A stretch of 64,000 bases of DNA from Pseudochryseolinea flava (GTDB lineage: Bacteria; Bacteroidota; Bacteroidia; Cytophagales; Cyclobacteriaceae), in contig NZ_QMFY01000004.1 of assembly GCF_003286915.1 (NCBI RefSeq), positions 186,001-250,000 of the forward strand. The letters are read 5' to 3'. The translations under genes and the position numbers were made by a program. Shown here in pieces: positions 1 through 7,689 of this stretch. The first letter of the stretch is position 1. Every line of letters begins with the position of its first letter. The notes beneath the pieces were generated by a model that was not told where the DNA came from, searched no databases, and worked only from the letters and a program-made list of their open reading frames with translations.

Positions 1-885
1 AAAAATGAGATTACGCGCCTTAAGCTCCTCTCCCCTCTTATAACATTCATTTAATATTGGTCCCACAGCAAATCCTGCTGCCACGCCTAAGTTGTTAAAG
101 TAGTTTCCAAACGTATATGCAACATTATACTTCCCAATGTTTTCAGTAGGCACTTTCAAAAATTCCATTACCATTTTATCTGATGCATTCAGCAAGTAAG
201 TTGAATAATAATGTGGAACTGTTGGCAATGATATTCGAAGACTATTTTTCATCAGCCGCCATTTAAATTTAAAGATTGGCCTAATGCCAAGACTGTAGTT
301 TAGCGGAATCCAATAACTAATATTGTTCAACGCATTGACAATAAACGTAGACCAAAACCAACCCATATATCCCATCTTCAAAACAGCGATCATATAAAGA
401 TTCAACAACACTGTAAGCGTGCCGAAGAGCGCTGTTCGAATAGCAATTGGAAAAGGTTTTTTATTGATTTGATAGTAGGTAGTTGCCAGTGTGCTTGTCT
501 GTCCAAAAAAAACAAGAGGAAGAACATTGATCGCAATAATCTCCCATACGTGATGCTTTGCTTCTTCAGGAATTATAAAATAGACCAGCGTACCAGAGAG
601 GACCGCATAAGGGATGACCCAGATGCTTAGAAAACCGTAGATCTGCCGCCATACCCATTTGTAACGATGAGGAGATTTATAAAAGCTATTGACGAGAACA
701 ACTCTTAATCCAAGGCTAGACAAAACCGAGATTGAACCGACTGTGGCTGTAATAACACCATAGACGCCATAGTCGACTGGAGTTAGAAACTGTGTTACAA
801 TTGGCAGAACAAAAATACTTGCAATCTTCGAAATATGAGGAGCTAATCCATAGATGGCGGTATGTGTTGCTAATTTCCTTAGCAT
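1..885 (-). CDS. Wzx-like polysaccharide flippase (partial, C-terminus outside window)
   Basis: I translated the minus strand from the ATG at 885 and it stays open to the window edge (295 codons), so the C-terminal part is missing. The product is very hydrophobic, with repeated membrane segments separated by short basic loops. It begins MLRKLATHTAIYGLAPHISK and contains a TPVDYGVYG stretch, both typical of the MATE/MVF-type polysaccharide biosynthesis flippases that turn lipid-linked repeat units across the inner membrane. Its ATG overlaps the stop of the SGNH hydrolase gene by 7 bases, so it is co-transcribed with the nonulosonic acid operon and is the natural exporter for its repeat unit. 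Family assignment is fairly secure; the substrate is inferred. Confidence 0.82.
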   Translation of the reverse strand, partial: MLRKLATHTAIYGLAPHISKIASIFVLPIVTQFLTPVDYGVYGVITATVGSISVLSSLGLRVVLVNSFYKSPHRYKWVWRQIYGFLSIWVIPYAVLSGTLVYFIIPEEAKHHVWEIIAINVLPLVFFGQTSTLATTYYQINKKPFPIAIRTALFGTLTVLLNLYMIAVLKMGYMGWFWSTFIVNALNNISYWIPLNYSLGIRPIFKFKWRLMKNSLRISLPTVPHYYSTYLLNASDKMVMEFLKVPTENIGKYNVAYTFGNYFNNLGVAAGFAVGPILNECYKRGEELKARNLIF

Positions 886-1526
886 GCCTTATTTCCTAAA
901 AATGAGCGTACGCTGTTAAAAATAAATTGATGCCCGTCTTTATTTAAGTGAATATGGTCACTCATTATCCCGGCTCTGTCAATGGTATCAGTGGGAATAA
1001 AATTCTCTTGGAAAAGATTTTTAAGGATTTCGTTAAACTGCTTTACACGCTTTGTTACGCCTGGTACAATAATTTCATATTCGGGACAAGAGGGTAAAAT
1101 GCCGATCGAGAACATCTCTACAGCGCCCAGTTGCATCCTAATTTTTTGAAGATATGACGCAAAGTCGCGCGGCGTGGTGTAGGTCTTATTTCTGAAACCA
1201 CGGAGGTATTTACTCTGTTTTCTTACAATGGGCAATACGAGCCTTTTGGTAACCCAAAATTGTTGCATCACTTCTAATTCCAATAACCCTAACGCTCGCG
1301 GAGCACAATCAACAATGCCGCTTTGAATAATAACATAGTCAGGTTTGTATGCAATATGGTATTCGAGTTGCCGATGCAAATCCTTTATTGTTCCGCCACC
1401 AATTGAAATCGCGTGTACGTCGAAATAATCTTGCAACAAGACCGGCCAAGTGTCTTCATGCTTACACGATTCCGGTTTAAATCGTGGCAACGTTAGCGAG
1501 TCACCCAAAATCAACACTTTCTTCAT
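879..1526 (-). CDS. SGNH/GDSL-family hydrolase, probable carbohydrate esterase
   Basis: This 215-residue protein shows the block I motif GDSL at residues 8-11 (Ser10) and a block V D-x-x-H at residues 190-193, which gives the expected Ser-Asp-His catalytic set of the SGNH fold. The segment SGIVDCAPR in the middle occupies the place of the family's oxyanion block. No signal peptide is visible, so it should act in the cytoplasm. It lies between the CBS-nucleotidyltransferase gene (1-base overlap) and the flippase gene (7-base overlap), so it probably adds or removes an acyl group on the sugar or repeat unit before export. The family is clear from motifs; acyl-ester specificity and direction of reaction are inference. 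Confidence 0.82.
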   Translation of the reverse strand: MKKVLILGDSLTLPRFKPESCKHEDTWPVLLQDYFDVHAISIGGGTIKDLHRQLEYHIAYKPDYVIIQSGIVDCAPRALGLLELEVMQQFWVTKRLVLPIVRKQSKYLRGFRNKTYTTPRDFASYLQKIRMQLGAVEMFSIGILPSCPEYEIIVPGVTKRVKQFNEILKNLFQENFIPTDTIDRAGIMSDHIHLNKDGHQFIFNSVRSFLGNKAC

Positions 1527-2554
1527 CAGCTAACCTCGGTATTGGCTTTGTTATAATCTACTGGCCTTCCGATATCAATCCAATAATCATCAAATTTGAA
1601 CACCTTCGTCGTGCGCCTTCTTTTCAAAATCTCTAAGAACAACGACGGCATATCATAAAATTCATTTGACGGGACAAAATCAATGGCTTCCGGATCCAAC
1701 ACGTATATGCCTGCATTAATGTAATTGTTCACATTTGGTTTCTCCACCAGAGACAATAAGTCCATCTGCTCACCAAACTCAACACACGCAAAAGGTATCT
1801 CATACGATTGTTGTTTTACACACATCGTAGCAATAGACGAACTTGTTTGATGAAACTTAAGCACTTCGTCTAGATCAATATTGGTGATAACGTCGGCGTT
1901 CAAAACCAAAAATGGTTCCGTTAATAAATGTCGATCAATAAGACTCAGCGCACCCGCTGTTCCCATACGTTTTTCTTCAATTGTATAATGTATGTTCACG
2001 CCCAAGCGCGCGCCATCCTTAAAGTATTCTTGGATGACCTCCGATTTATAATTCAAGCAAAAAATAAACTTGGAGAATCCCTGCGCTTTAAGATTTTCAA
2101 CGATGCGTTCTAATATAGGTTTACCACTAACCAATAACATCGGTTTGGGCGTCTCTTGCGTAAGATTACCTAATCGCGATCCCAATCCGCCTGCCATAAT
2201 AATCACGACGTTAGATTTCGGCGCACTGACCAAATTCTCAAGGCAAATAATATCGATTAGTTTGCCACTTCCATCAACGACTGGCATGTGACGCAAATGT
2301 TTTTGCTTCAAAAGTTCAAGTGTTTCCGCCTTTGAAATTCCTGTAGTTACTTTCTTTGGATTGCGATTAATTATACTTTGTAAGTCAAGTTTGTTAGCCA
2401 ATAGTGCGCGTCGCACATCGCCATCGGTAATAATACCAATCAGGTTATTTTCCTTATCCACCACAGGCAAAATGCCAATGCCCGATTTATCAAGCAATTC
2501 TATCGCAGAATTTACGGTAGTACTTTCGTCAAGAACCAGTTTAGTTGTGAACAT
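1526..2554 (-). CDS. CBS-domain sugar nucleotidyltransferase (PtmE/LegI-cluster type)
   Basis: The 342-residue product has a pair of CBS domains in residues 1 to about 115 and a nucleotidyltransferase domain in the rest. The pyrophosphorylase signature MAGGLGSRL followed by ETPKPMLLVSGKPILE marks the nucleotide and metal binding loop. This CBS plus NTP-transferase layout is that of PtmE of Campylobacter jejuni, which makes GDP-glucosamine for the GDP-linked legionaminic acid route. The gene overlaps the upstream NeuB-family gene by 14 bases and is embedded in a nonulosonic acid operon, which fits that role. GDP-GlcN is therefore the best guess for its product, but an NDP-sugar of another kind is possible since substrate residues cannot be read from sequence alone. 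Confidence 0.8.
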   Translation of the reverse strand: MFTTKLVLDESTTVNSAIELLDKSGIGILPVVDKENNLIGIITDGDVRRALLANKLDLQSIINRNPKKVTTGISKAETLELLKQKHLRHMPVVDGSGKLIDIICLENLVSAPKSNVVIIMAGGLGSRLGNLTQETPKPMLLVSGKPILERIVENLKAQGFSKFIFCLNYKSEVIQEYFKDGARLGVNIHYTIEEKRMGTAGALSLIDRHLLTEPFLVLNADVITNIDLDEVLKFHQTSSSIATMCVKQQSYEIPFACVEFGEQMDLLSLVEKPNVNNYINAGIYVLDPEAIDFVPSNEFYDMPSLFLEILKRRRTTKVFKFDDYWIDIGRPVDYNKANTEVS

Positions 2555-3533
2555 CTCCTTGTGTGATTATGTAATCAGACTGAATGCCTTTATTAAGAAC
2601 CTTGCCAATCAAACTTTCCTTTGCTGAAAATCCATTAAATTCTCCTGTCATCTTTAAAGCAACATCGTCTGCCCGAAGCGTATGTCCTGCAGGAAGATCG
2701 CCAACGGCAACGGCCATTTTCTGACGATTGCGATAATTTAACTCGGATGCTGTCATTTGAAATGCATCATCGTAACCATTCACAATGACATCTAAAGCAT
2801 CAAGTTTCTGCTTAATCTCCTTTAATTTCTCTACCCCAATCGCAGATTCGAAATCAACACGTTTCTCCCCTTCGTTGAGTGTTAAATGCTTTTCGAAAAT
2901 TGTTGCTCCTAATGCGCGTGCAACTAGATTGCTTTCAACAGCCCATGCGTCGTCAAAGCTACTATGGTCGGCATACCCGATTTCAACTGTGGGAAATTGA
3001 GTTTTTAGCTCAGATATCTTGCGCAAACGAATGTCTTCAATCTTAGAAGGAAAGGCTTGAAATCCTACCATCAATACTTTTAGTTGCGCCCCGAAATATG
3101 CGTGCGCATCCTTCATCTCATCTTGAGTTCTCCCGCCTACCCCCAATAGCAAGTCAATACCTGATTTTTTAATACCTTCCTTTACGGCTGTATCGTAATA
3201 CGAAACTGAATGTAATTCGACGAATCTAATTTTACCTTGGAAGAAATCCATTAGGCTAAGCGCGCCAGGATCTAATGGCATGGCTATAATATCTAGCTTT
3301 GCCGCCAGTGTGTAGTTAAAAATATCCACCCATTGCTCACGCGAAAACGTATAGGCTTTTAACTTATCGTAGGCAGGATTTTGCTTCGATATGAGTTCAT
3401 CAAAATCAACCAGCACTTGAAATTTCACACCGTGAACACCCGCACGCGCAGCATTATCAATGAGTTTCAATAAAAACGACATGTCCCCCTCGTGGTGGAA
3501 AGCTGTCTCCGCATAGATATAAGTATTACGCAT
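2541..3533 (-). CDS. Divergent NeuB-family nonulosonate synthase (second copy)
   Basis: At 330 residues this is a NeuB-type enzyme: a TIM-barrel domain to about residue 260 with the conserved GVKFQV and FEKHLTL strands, then a SAF (antifreeze-like) domain beginning around AVGDLPAGHTLRADDV. The family condenses phosphoenolpyruvate with a 6-carbon amino sugar to make a 9-carbon nonulosonic acid. It is clearly diverged from the canonical NeuB encoded two genes upstream: the substrate-loop start reads AETAFHHEGD instead of AELGSNHNGD. It overlaps both neighbours (8 and 14 bases). It may use a different acceptor sugar, or may have lost condensation activity; the sequence does not decide between these. 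Confidence 0.85.
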   Translation of the reverse strand: MRNTYIYAETAFHHEGDMSFLLKLIDNAARAGVHGVKFQVLVDFDELISKQNPAYDKLKAYTFSREQWVDIFNYTLAAKLDIIAMPLDPGALSLMDFFQGKIRFVELHSVSYYDTAVKEGIKKSGIDLLLGVGGRTQDEMKDAHAYFGAQLKVLMVGFQAFPSKIEDIRLRKISELKTQFPTVEIGYADHSSFDDAWAVESNLVARALGATIFEKHLTLNEGEKRVDFESAIGVEKLKEIKQKLDALDVIVNGYDDAFQMTASELNYRNRQKMAVAVGDLPAGHTLRADDVALKMTGEFNGFSAKESLIGKVLNKGIQSDYIITQGDVHN

Positions 3534-4335
3534 ACATTGTCAACATTTCGGACTGTGATACTCTGCGCTTCATGTCATTTGAAAAATCTTCGAAAGCAAC
3601 AGTTTTACCAAAAGGCAATTTGATTTGTCCGCCTCCCTTTATCCGGGAATGCGGCAATTCTTTATCAATAATAATTTTGACTATTTGCTGAAGTGTGATC
3701 TCTAATGGATCACCTTCATAAGCCGAGGTGATAAGCTTCGTTCTGATGAGGTCTTCTGGCGTATCAACCGTAATTGTTATCGATGAATGATCTTCTTCAA
3801 AAGGTTTGATTACACCGCATTTAAAATTCATCGGTTCAAACATAAATAACATCAAGTACTCACTCACAGAGGGATCCATAAGTTCCGAACACTTGATAAG
3901 GGCTTTTCGCGTCATAACCTCCGCTGTCGCACCGATTGGCACATCGACAAGTCGAACGTAGTCCAATTCCTTTTCTCTTAACAATGCTACTTGTTTATCA
4001 ATATATTCCGTGCTGGTAAAGGGGTTATCGCCTGTGATTCGCATTAATATATCAGCGTTGGTCAGCTCACCCACGGCCAACATACGCTCAATTACATTTT
4101 CTGGCGATCCACGGTAAATGCTAACATTATTACGTTTCGCAATGTCTTCCATGATCTCATCCATAGGCTCGTAAGAAGTGCAAATAAATACTTCATCAAT
4201 AGCACGTGTTTTCTTAAGTCGCTGGATCATGAATTCCAGCATGGTGTACTGATCTGAAATATTTCGGAGTACTTTCAGTGGAAGTCTTGTCGACACCGTT
4301 CGCGCTATGATACAGGCTACAGTCTTTGCCATCAT
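3526..4335 (-). CDS. SpsF/NeuA-like cytidylyltransferase, probable CMP-nonulosonate synthetase
   Basis: The 269-residue protein opens with ACIIARTVSTRLPLKVL, the CTP-binding loop of the CTP_transf_3 family (CMP-NeuAc synthetase, KdsB, SpsF), and carries RITGDNPF in the sugar/metal binding region. These enzymes activate an acidic sugar as its CMP derivative. Lying between two NeuB-type synthase genes, it most likely activates the 9-carbon product. It starts with two tandem ATG codons that overlap the stop of the YhcH-like gene. It resembles SpsF more than classical NeuA, and about 40 extra C-terminal residues of unknown role follow the transferase fold. Function is inferred from family plus context. 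Confidence 0.8.
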   Translation of the reverse strand: MMAKTVACIIARTVSTRLPLKVLRNISDQYTMLEFMIQRLKKTRAIDEVFICTSYEPMDEIMEDIAKRNNVSIYRGSPENVIERMLAVGELTNADILMRITGDNPFTSTEYIDKQVALLREKELDYVRLVDVPIGATAEVMTRKALIKCSELMDPSVSEYLMLFMFEPMNFKCGVIKPFEEDHSSITITVDTPEDLIRTKLITSAYEGDPLEITLQQIVKIIIDKELPHSRIKGGGQIKLPFGKTVAFEDFSNDMKRRVSQSEMLTMYA

Positions 4336-4766
4336 ACCAAAATTTTAAAAACAAGTTTCTCCGTGCCTTCTTCTCCAAATTCATTACGGTGCGGTTCATG
4401 GGGAAGAATAAATGCAAATTCATTTGCGTGCAGCTTTGTAACGGCATCCGGTACTCCCGCATACAAAGCATAATCTTTGTCCGCGTCGTAGTTCATTGTC
4501 TGAGTGGTACGGTCAAAACCCTGGCATGACCGCATCACATCAACGCCTTTTAACGTCACATGAAGGTCATAGTTCTTCCGATGTGTTTCTAGAAGATCAC
4601 TCGTGCGATTGTAATCCTGCAATCGAATCACCCGCAGTGAATCGGATATTTGCAACCATTCTCCGACAGCAGGGAGTTCATTGCGTTGAACGAAGGCACT
4701 GATCTCCGCCGTATAGGGAATTACACTTCGATAGTAATCTATGTCTCTCAGATTTCCGGTAATCAT
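4332..4766 (-). CDS. YhcH/YjgK/YiaL (NanQ-like) family protein, possible sugar-acid anomerase
   Basis: This 144-residue protein matches the DUF386/YhcH family: the DLHVTLKGVD strand, the ALYAGVPDAVTKL segment and the FAFILPHEPHRN stretch are family hallmarks, and the histidines in the first and last form the metal site of the beta-sandwich. In Escherichia coli the family member NanQ speeds the anomer conversion of N-acetylneuraminate. The ATG shares one base with the stop of the NeuB gene (TAATG) and the stop overlaps the cytidylyltransferase start, so translation is tightly coupled. A role in presenting the right anomer of the nonulosonic acid to the cytidylyltransferase is a reasonable inference; biosynthetic clusters do not always carry this gene. 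Confidence 0.85.
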   Translation of the reverse strand: MITGNLRDIDYYRSVIPYTAEISAFVQRNELPAVGEWLQISDSLRVIRLQDYNRTSDLLETHRKNYDLHVTLKGVDVMRSCQGFDRTTQTMNYDADKDYALYAGVPDAVTKLHANEFAFILPHEPHRNEFGEEGTEKLVFKILV

Positions 4767-5830
4767 TACACTAGATCCCCAAAGGAAAACGGTTTGTCCA
4801 ATGCGAGTTCCACTTTCGCCGTTCGACCAACAACTTGCTTAAGATATTCAGGCGAAATACCTGTCCCTGGACGCTTGAAATCTAAATCCTCAAGCTTAAT
4901 AATATCTCCTGCTTTGATTGTCCGCGTAGTCACGATACTGCGCCTGAACGACTCAATACGATCTGCCTTTTCCTGAACAGAGATGCGCGTGCTTCCCAAT
5001 GCTTCGTATACGCGCTTGGTCTCGCTGCAAATCAATTTCAAGTCCTCTGGGTTCGCCGACACTTTGTGATCCCAACCTTCCATATTCTTATCAAGCGTGA
5101 AGTGTTTTTCTATTAGACAAACACCTTTAACAACTGATGCAATCGGTACGGTGATACCCAAGGTATGATCGCTGAAGCCGATCGGATATTGTGGATATAA
5201 AATACGAAGCGTGTCGATGTTATTTAAGTTCACCTGGCTGTCCTTCGGTGGATAAATGGAAACGCAATGAAGAATAACAATTTGATTATTGCCAGCCTCT
5301 TCTATCGTGCGAATGGCCTTATCGATCTCATATAGCTCACTGAGACCAGTTGAGATCACAATTGGCTTTCCTTTACGCGCGATATAATCTAAGAACGGGT
5401 AGTTATTTAGATCCATTGACGCAATCTTGATAAAAGGCGCCTGAATTTTATCGACAAGAAAATCAACTTCCTTCTTTGAAAATGGAGTTGAGGTACAATC
5501 AATCCCCAATGAATCAGCATAACTTTTCATCTGTATCAACTCCTCTTCAGAAATTGAATAGGCATCTACAATAGACTCTAGGGTAAAGTCCGTACGATTC
5601 CGGTAGTCATCGGCAATGAAGTAATTGTCTTCATACGTCTTCTTCGAAAATATCGAATCCTTGGACCAACTCTGAAATTTTACGCAATCAGCACCTGCAT
5701 CTTTTGCTTCCTTGATGAGTTTCCTTGCTAGCTCCATGTCGCCATTGTGATTTGAACCGAGTTCGGCAATGATGTATGGCTTGTCGAAGTCCGCCACTGT
5801 GCGCTTCGGTGTTAATTGTATTTTACTCAT
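4766..5830 (-). CDS. N-acetylneuraminate/legionaminate synthase, NeuB/LegI type
   Basis: The 354-residue protein is a canonical NeuB: AELGSNHNGD near residue 25, the VKFQSW strand, HCVSIYPP, GFSDHTLG and EKHFTLDKNMEGWDH in the barrel, and a C-terminal SAF domain with the PGTGISP motif that closes over the partner active site. It condenses phosphoenolpyruvate with an N-acetylated 6-carbon sugar (ManNAc or a 6-deoxy-2,4-diamino hexose) in the cytoplasm. The LegB-type dehydratase two genes upstream points to a 6-deoxy-2,4-diamino acceptor and so to a legionaminic-like acid. It overlaps the glycosyltransferase gene by 8 bases. Family is secure; the exact product is inferred. Confidence 0.92.
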   Translation of the reverse strand: MSKIQLTPKRTVADFDKPYIIAELGSNHNGDMELARKLIKEAKDAGADCVKFQSWSKDSIFSKKTYEDNYFIADDYRNRTDFTLESIVDAYSISEEELIQMKSYADSLGIDCTSTPFSKKEVDFLVDKIQAPFIKIASMDLNNYPFLDYIARKGKPIVISTGLSELYEIDKAIRTIEEAGNNQIVILHCVSIYPPKDSQVNLNNIDTLRILYPQYPIGFSDHTLGITVPIASVVKGVCLIEKHFTLDKNMEGWDHKVSANPEDLKLICSETKRVYEALGSTRISVQEKADRIESFRRSIVTTRTIKAGDIIKLEDLDFKRPGTGISPEYLKQVVGRTAKVELALDKPFSFGDLV

Positions 5831-6683
5831 GCAAATATTCTGTTTCTTCCCACCAAAAATAATTTATACGTTTTGTATTTAAATAGTCAACGCTTTTTTG
5901 TGCAAAACGCGCGTCTTTCAATTTTAATTTCAAGTGTTCACTTTCCTGAAGCATCGGCATCAATTCAGAAAATCTTTGAACCAATGATGCATAATGCACC
6001 AATTTCACATCCACAATATTTCTTAAACGTTCTACGCTCACAACCTGAAGGCCGGCTAGATTATGATCATGCTGACGGTATAAAACTTTGCCATCGTGTA
6101 TAAATATTCCTGGCGATTCATCGAGCCAATGGTAAAACAAAAACCAGTCGACTACCTTAATTTGATCGGGAATATGTATTTCGTTAATAACACTTGTTCT
6201 CACCGCTGTATTCCCTAGACCTACAAAGTTGCAGGTCTGAATATCCGTTTGTGAAAACTCAGTTTCATGTTGTAATCGATTCTCCCAGAATCCACTTCCA
6301 CCCATCAGACCTTGATCAGTAAATGGCACAAGATCATTCACCACCACATTGTATTGAGCCAGATACTTCTTACAAACAAATACTCTATCGTCGTGCAAAA
6401 GGTCGTCAGCATCCTGAAAAATTACATTCGTGTAGGACAATGTACCTAGCCACTTCAGCCCTTGTCGTCTGATCTCGGCGATCGATCCTGTGCAATGGAA
6501 AGTTTTGACAGAAAAACTTAACGCATGTTTTTTTAAGCGTACATCAATGTCATCAACGCCATCCACGACCAGAAGCACATCGAAATCCTGATCCGTCTGT
6601 TTTGAAAGCGAGTCTAGAAACGAAGTCAGATATAAAACATTCGCTGGAAAAATAACCGAAAAAAGTGCGGTTGCTTTTCCCAT
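5823..6683 (-). CDS. Family 2 glycosyltransferase
   Basis: The product (286 residues from the start chosen) is a GT-A fold glycosyltransferase: it opens with a variant of the usual strand (ALFSVIFPANVLYL), has the VVDGVDD nucleotide strand, and the metal-binding QDADDLLHDDR segment with the DxD motif. The open frame extends upstream to 6746 but that would overlap the dehydratase gene by 62 bases; the ATG at 6683 lies one base after the dehydratase stop and begins right at the domain, so I prefer it. No membrane segment is visible. It sits between legB-like and neuB-like genes and probably adds one sugar to the lipid-linked repeat unit; donor and acceptor are unknown. Confidence 0.8.
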   Translation of the reverse strand: MGKATALFSVIFPANVLYLTSFLDSLSKQTDQDFDVLLVVDGVDDIDVRLKKHALSFSVKTFHCTGSIAEIRRQGLKWLGTLSYTNVIFQDADDLLHDDRVFVCKKYLAQYNVVVNDLVPFTDQGLMGGSGFWENRLQHETEFSQTDIQTCNFVGLGNTAVRTSVINEIHIPDQIKVVDWFLFYHWLDESPGIFIHDGKVLYRQHDHNLAGLQVVSVERLRNIVDVKLVHYASLVQRFSELMPMLQESEHLKLKLKDARFAQKSVDYLNTKRINYFWWEETEYLHE

Positions 6684-6684
6684 T

Positions 6685-7683
6685 TTACAAATTGTAGATA
6701 TCTGCTTTGTATCGCTCAAGATTACTTGGTTCTTTGAACCAAGCAATCGTTTCCTTCAATCCTTCCGCTAAAGTATACTGTGGTTTCCAGTTGGTCATGG
6801 ATTGAAGCTTCTCGCTGTTGCCATATAAACGAAAGACCTCGCTTTTTTCGGGGCGCAGTCGTTGATCATCTTGCTCGATTTCTGCGCCTGGATTGAGCTG
6901 ACGAATGAGTTCGGTCGCCAATTCTTTTACAGAAATTTCGGATTGCGTGGCAATATTTACATCGTGGCCGATCAGTTGATCCGCTTTTGCAATCTCAACA
7001 AATCCGTTTACGGTATCCTTAACGAACAAGAGGTCTCGTGTTGGTCGCACGTCGCCCAGCTTTAACAACTTCGCGCCATTGAGCAATTGCGTAATGATAG
7101 TAGGAATCACAGCACGCGCCGATTGACGCGGGCCAAATGTATTGAAAGGTCTTACGATTGTAATCGGCTGGTTGAAACTTCTATAGAATGACTCTGCGAT
7201 ACAATCGGCGCCGATCTTTGATGCCGAATACGGTGACTGAGGCTGACGCGGATGTTTTTCGTCCATCGGAACGTAGTTAGCGGTACCATACACCTCCGAC
7301 GTCGACGTTACCAACACCCGCGATACATTGAGATCTTTCGCAGCCTGCACGACATTTAATGTACCCTTTACATTCGTGTCGACATAGCTATCGGGCGAAT
7401 GATAGCTGAAAGGAATAGCGATTAAGGCTGCCAGGTGAAATACCACATCGATATCTTTCATGGCTGTACGTACACCATTAGGATCACGGATATCGCCGGA
7501 GAAGATCTCAAGCTTATTTTTCTTTTCTTTTGGCAGGCTATCCAACCATCCCCATGAATTGAAAGAATTGTAATAGACAAATGCTCTTACATGGCACTCT
7601 TCTTCCAATAGCCTCTCCGTTAGATGGCTTCCAATAAAACCGTCTGCGCCCGTAACTAAAACACGCTTACCTTTTAGCAACAT
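6685..7683 (-). CDS. legB: LegB-type NAD-dependent UDP-GlcNAc/GDP-GlcNAc 4,6-dehydratase
   Basis: An extended SDR of 332 residues with the NAD-binding TGADGFIGS at residues 11-19 and the YxxxK pair Tyr152/Lys156 in the segment PYSASKIGAD, preceded by TSTSEVYG. Long stretches such as VYYNSFNSWGWLDSLPKE, LIAIPFSYHSPDSYVDTN and RPFNTFGPRQSARAVIPTII are characteristic of the LegB subgroup, which makes the 4-keto-6-deoxy sugar nucleotide that starts legionaminic acid synthesis. The expected next enzymes (LegC aminotransferase, LegH acetyltransferase, LegG epimerase-hydrolase) are not adjacent. It follows wzc by 6 bases. I am confident of the subgroup from the signature stretches; whether the nucleotide carrier is UDP or GDP is not decided. 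Confidence 0.9.
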   Translation of the reverse strand: MLLKGKRVLVTGADGFIGSHLTERLLEEECHVRAFVYYNSFNSWGWLDSLPKEKKNKLEIFSGDIRDPNGVRTAMKDIDVVFHLAALIAIPFSYHSPDSYVDTNVKGTLNVVQAAKDLNVSRVLVTSTSEVYGTANYVPMDEKHPRQPQSPYSASKIGADCIAESFYRSFNQPITIVRPFNTFGPRQSARAVIPTIITQLLNGAKLLKLGDVRPTRDLLFVKDTVNGFVEIAKADQLIGHDVNIATQSEISVKELATELIRQLNPGAEIEQDDQRLRPEKSEVFRLYGNSEKLQSMTNWKPQYTLAEGLKETIAWFKEPSNLERYKADIYNL

Positions 7684-7689
7684 GATCTC

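Noticed and set aside
2541-5830. Recent duplication of neuB
   Set aside because: The two proteins differ in length and in key loops, with little similarity outside motifs, so a recent duplication within this operon is unlikely.
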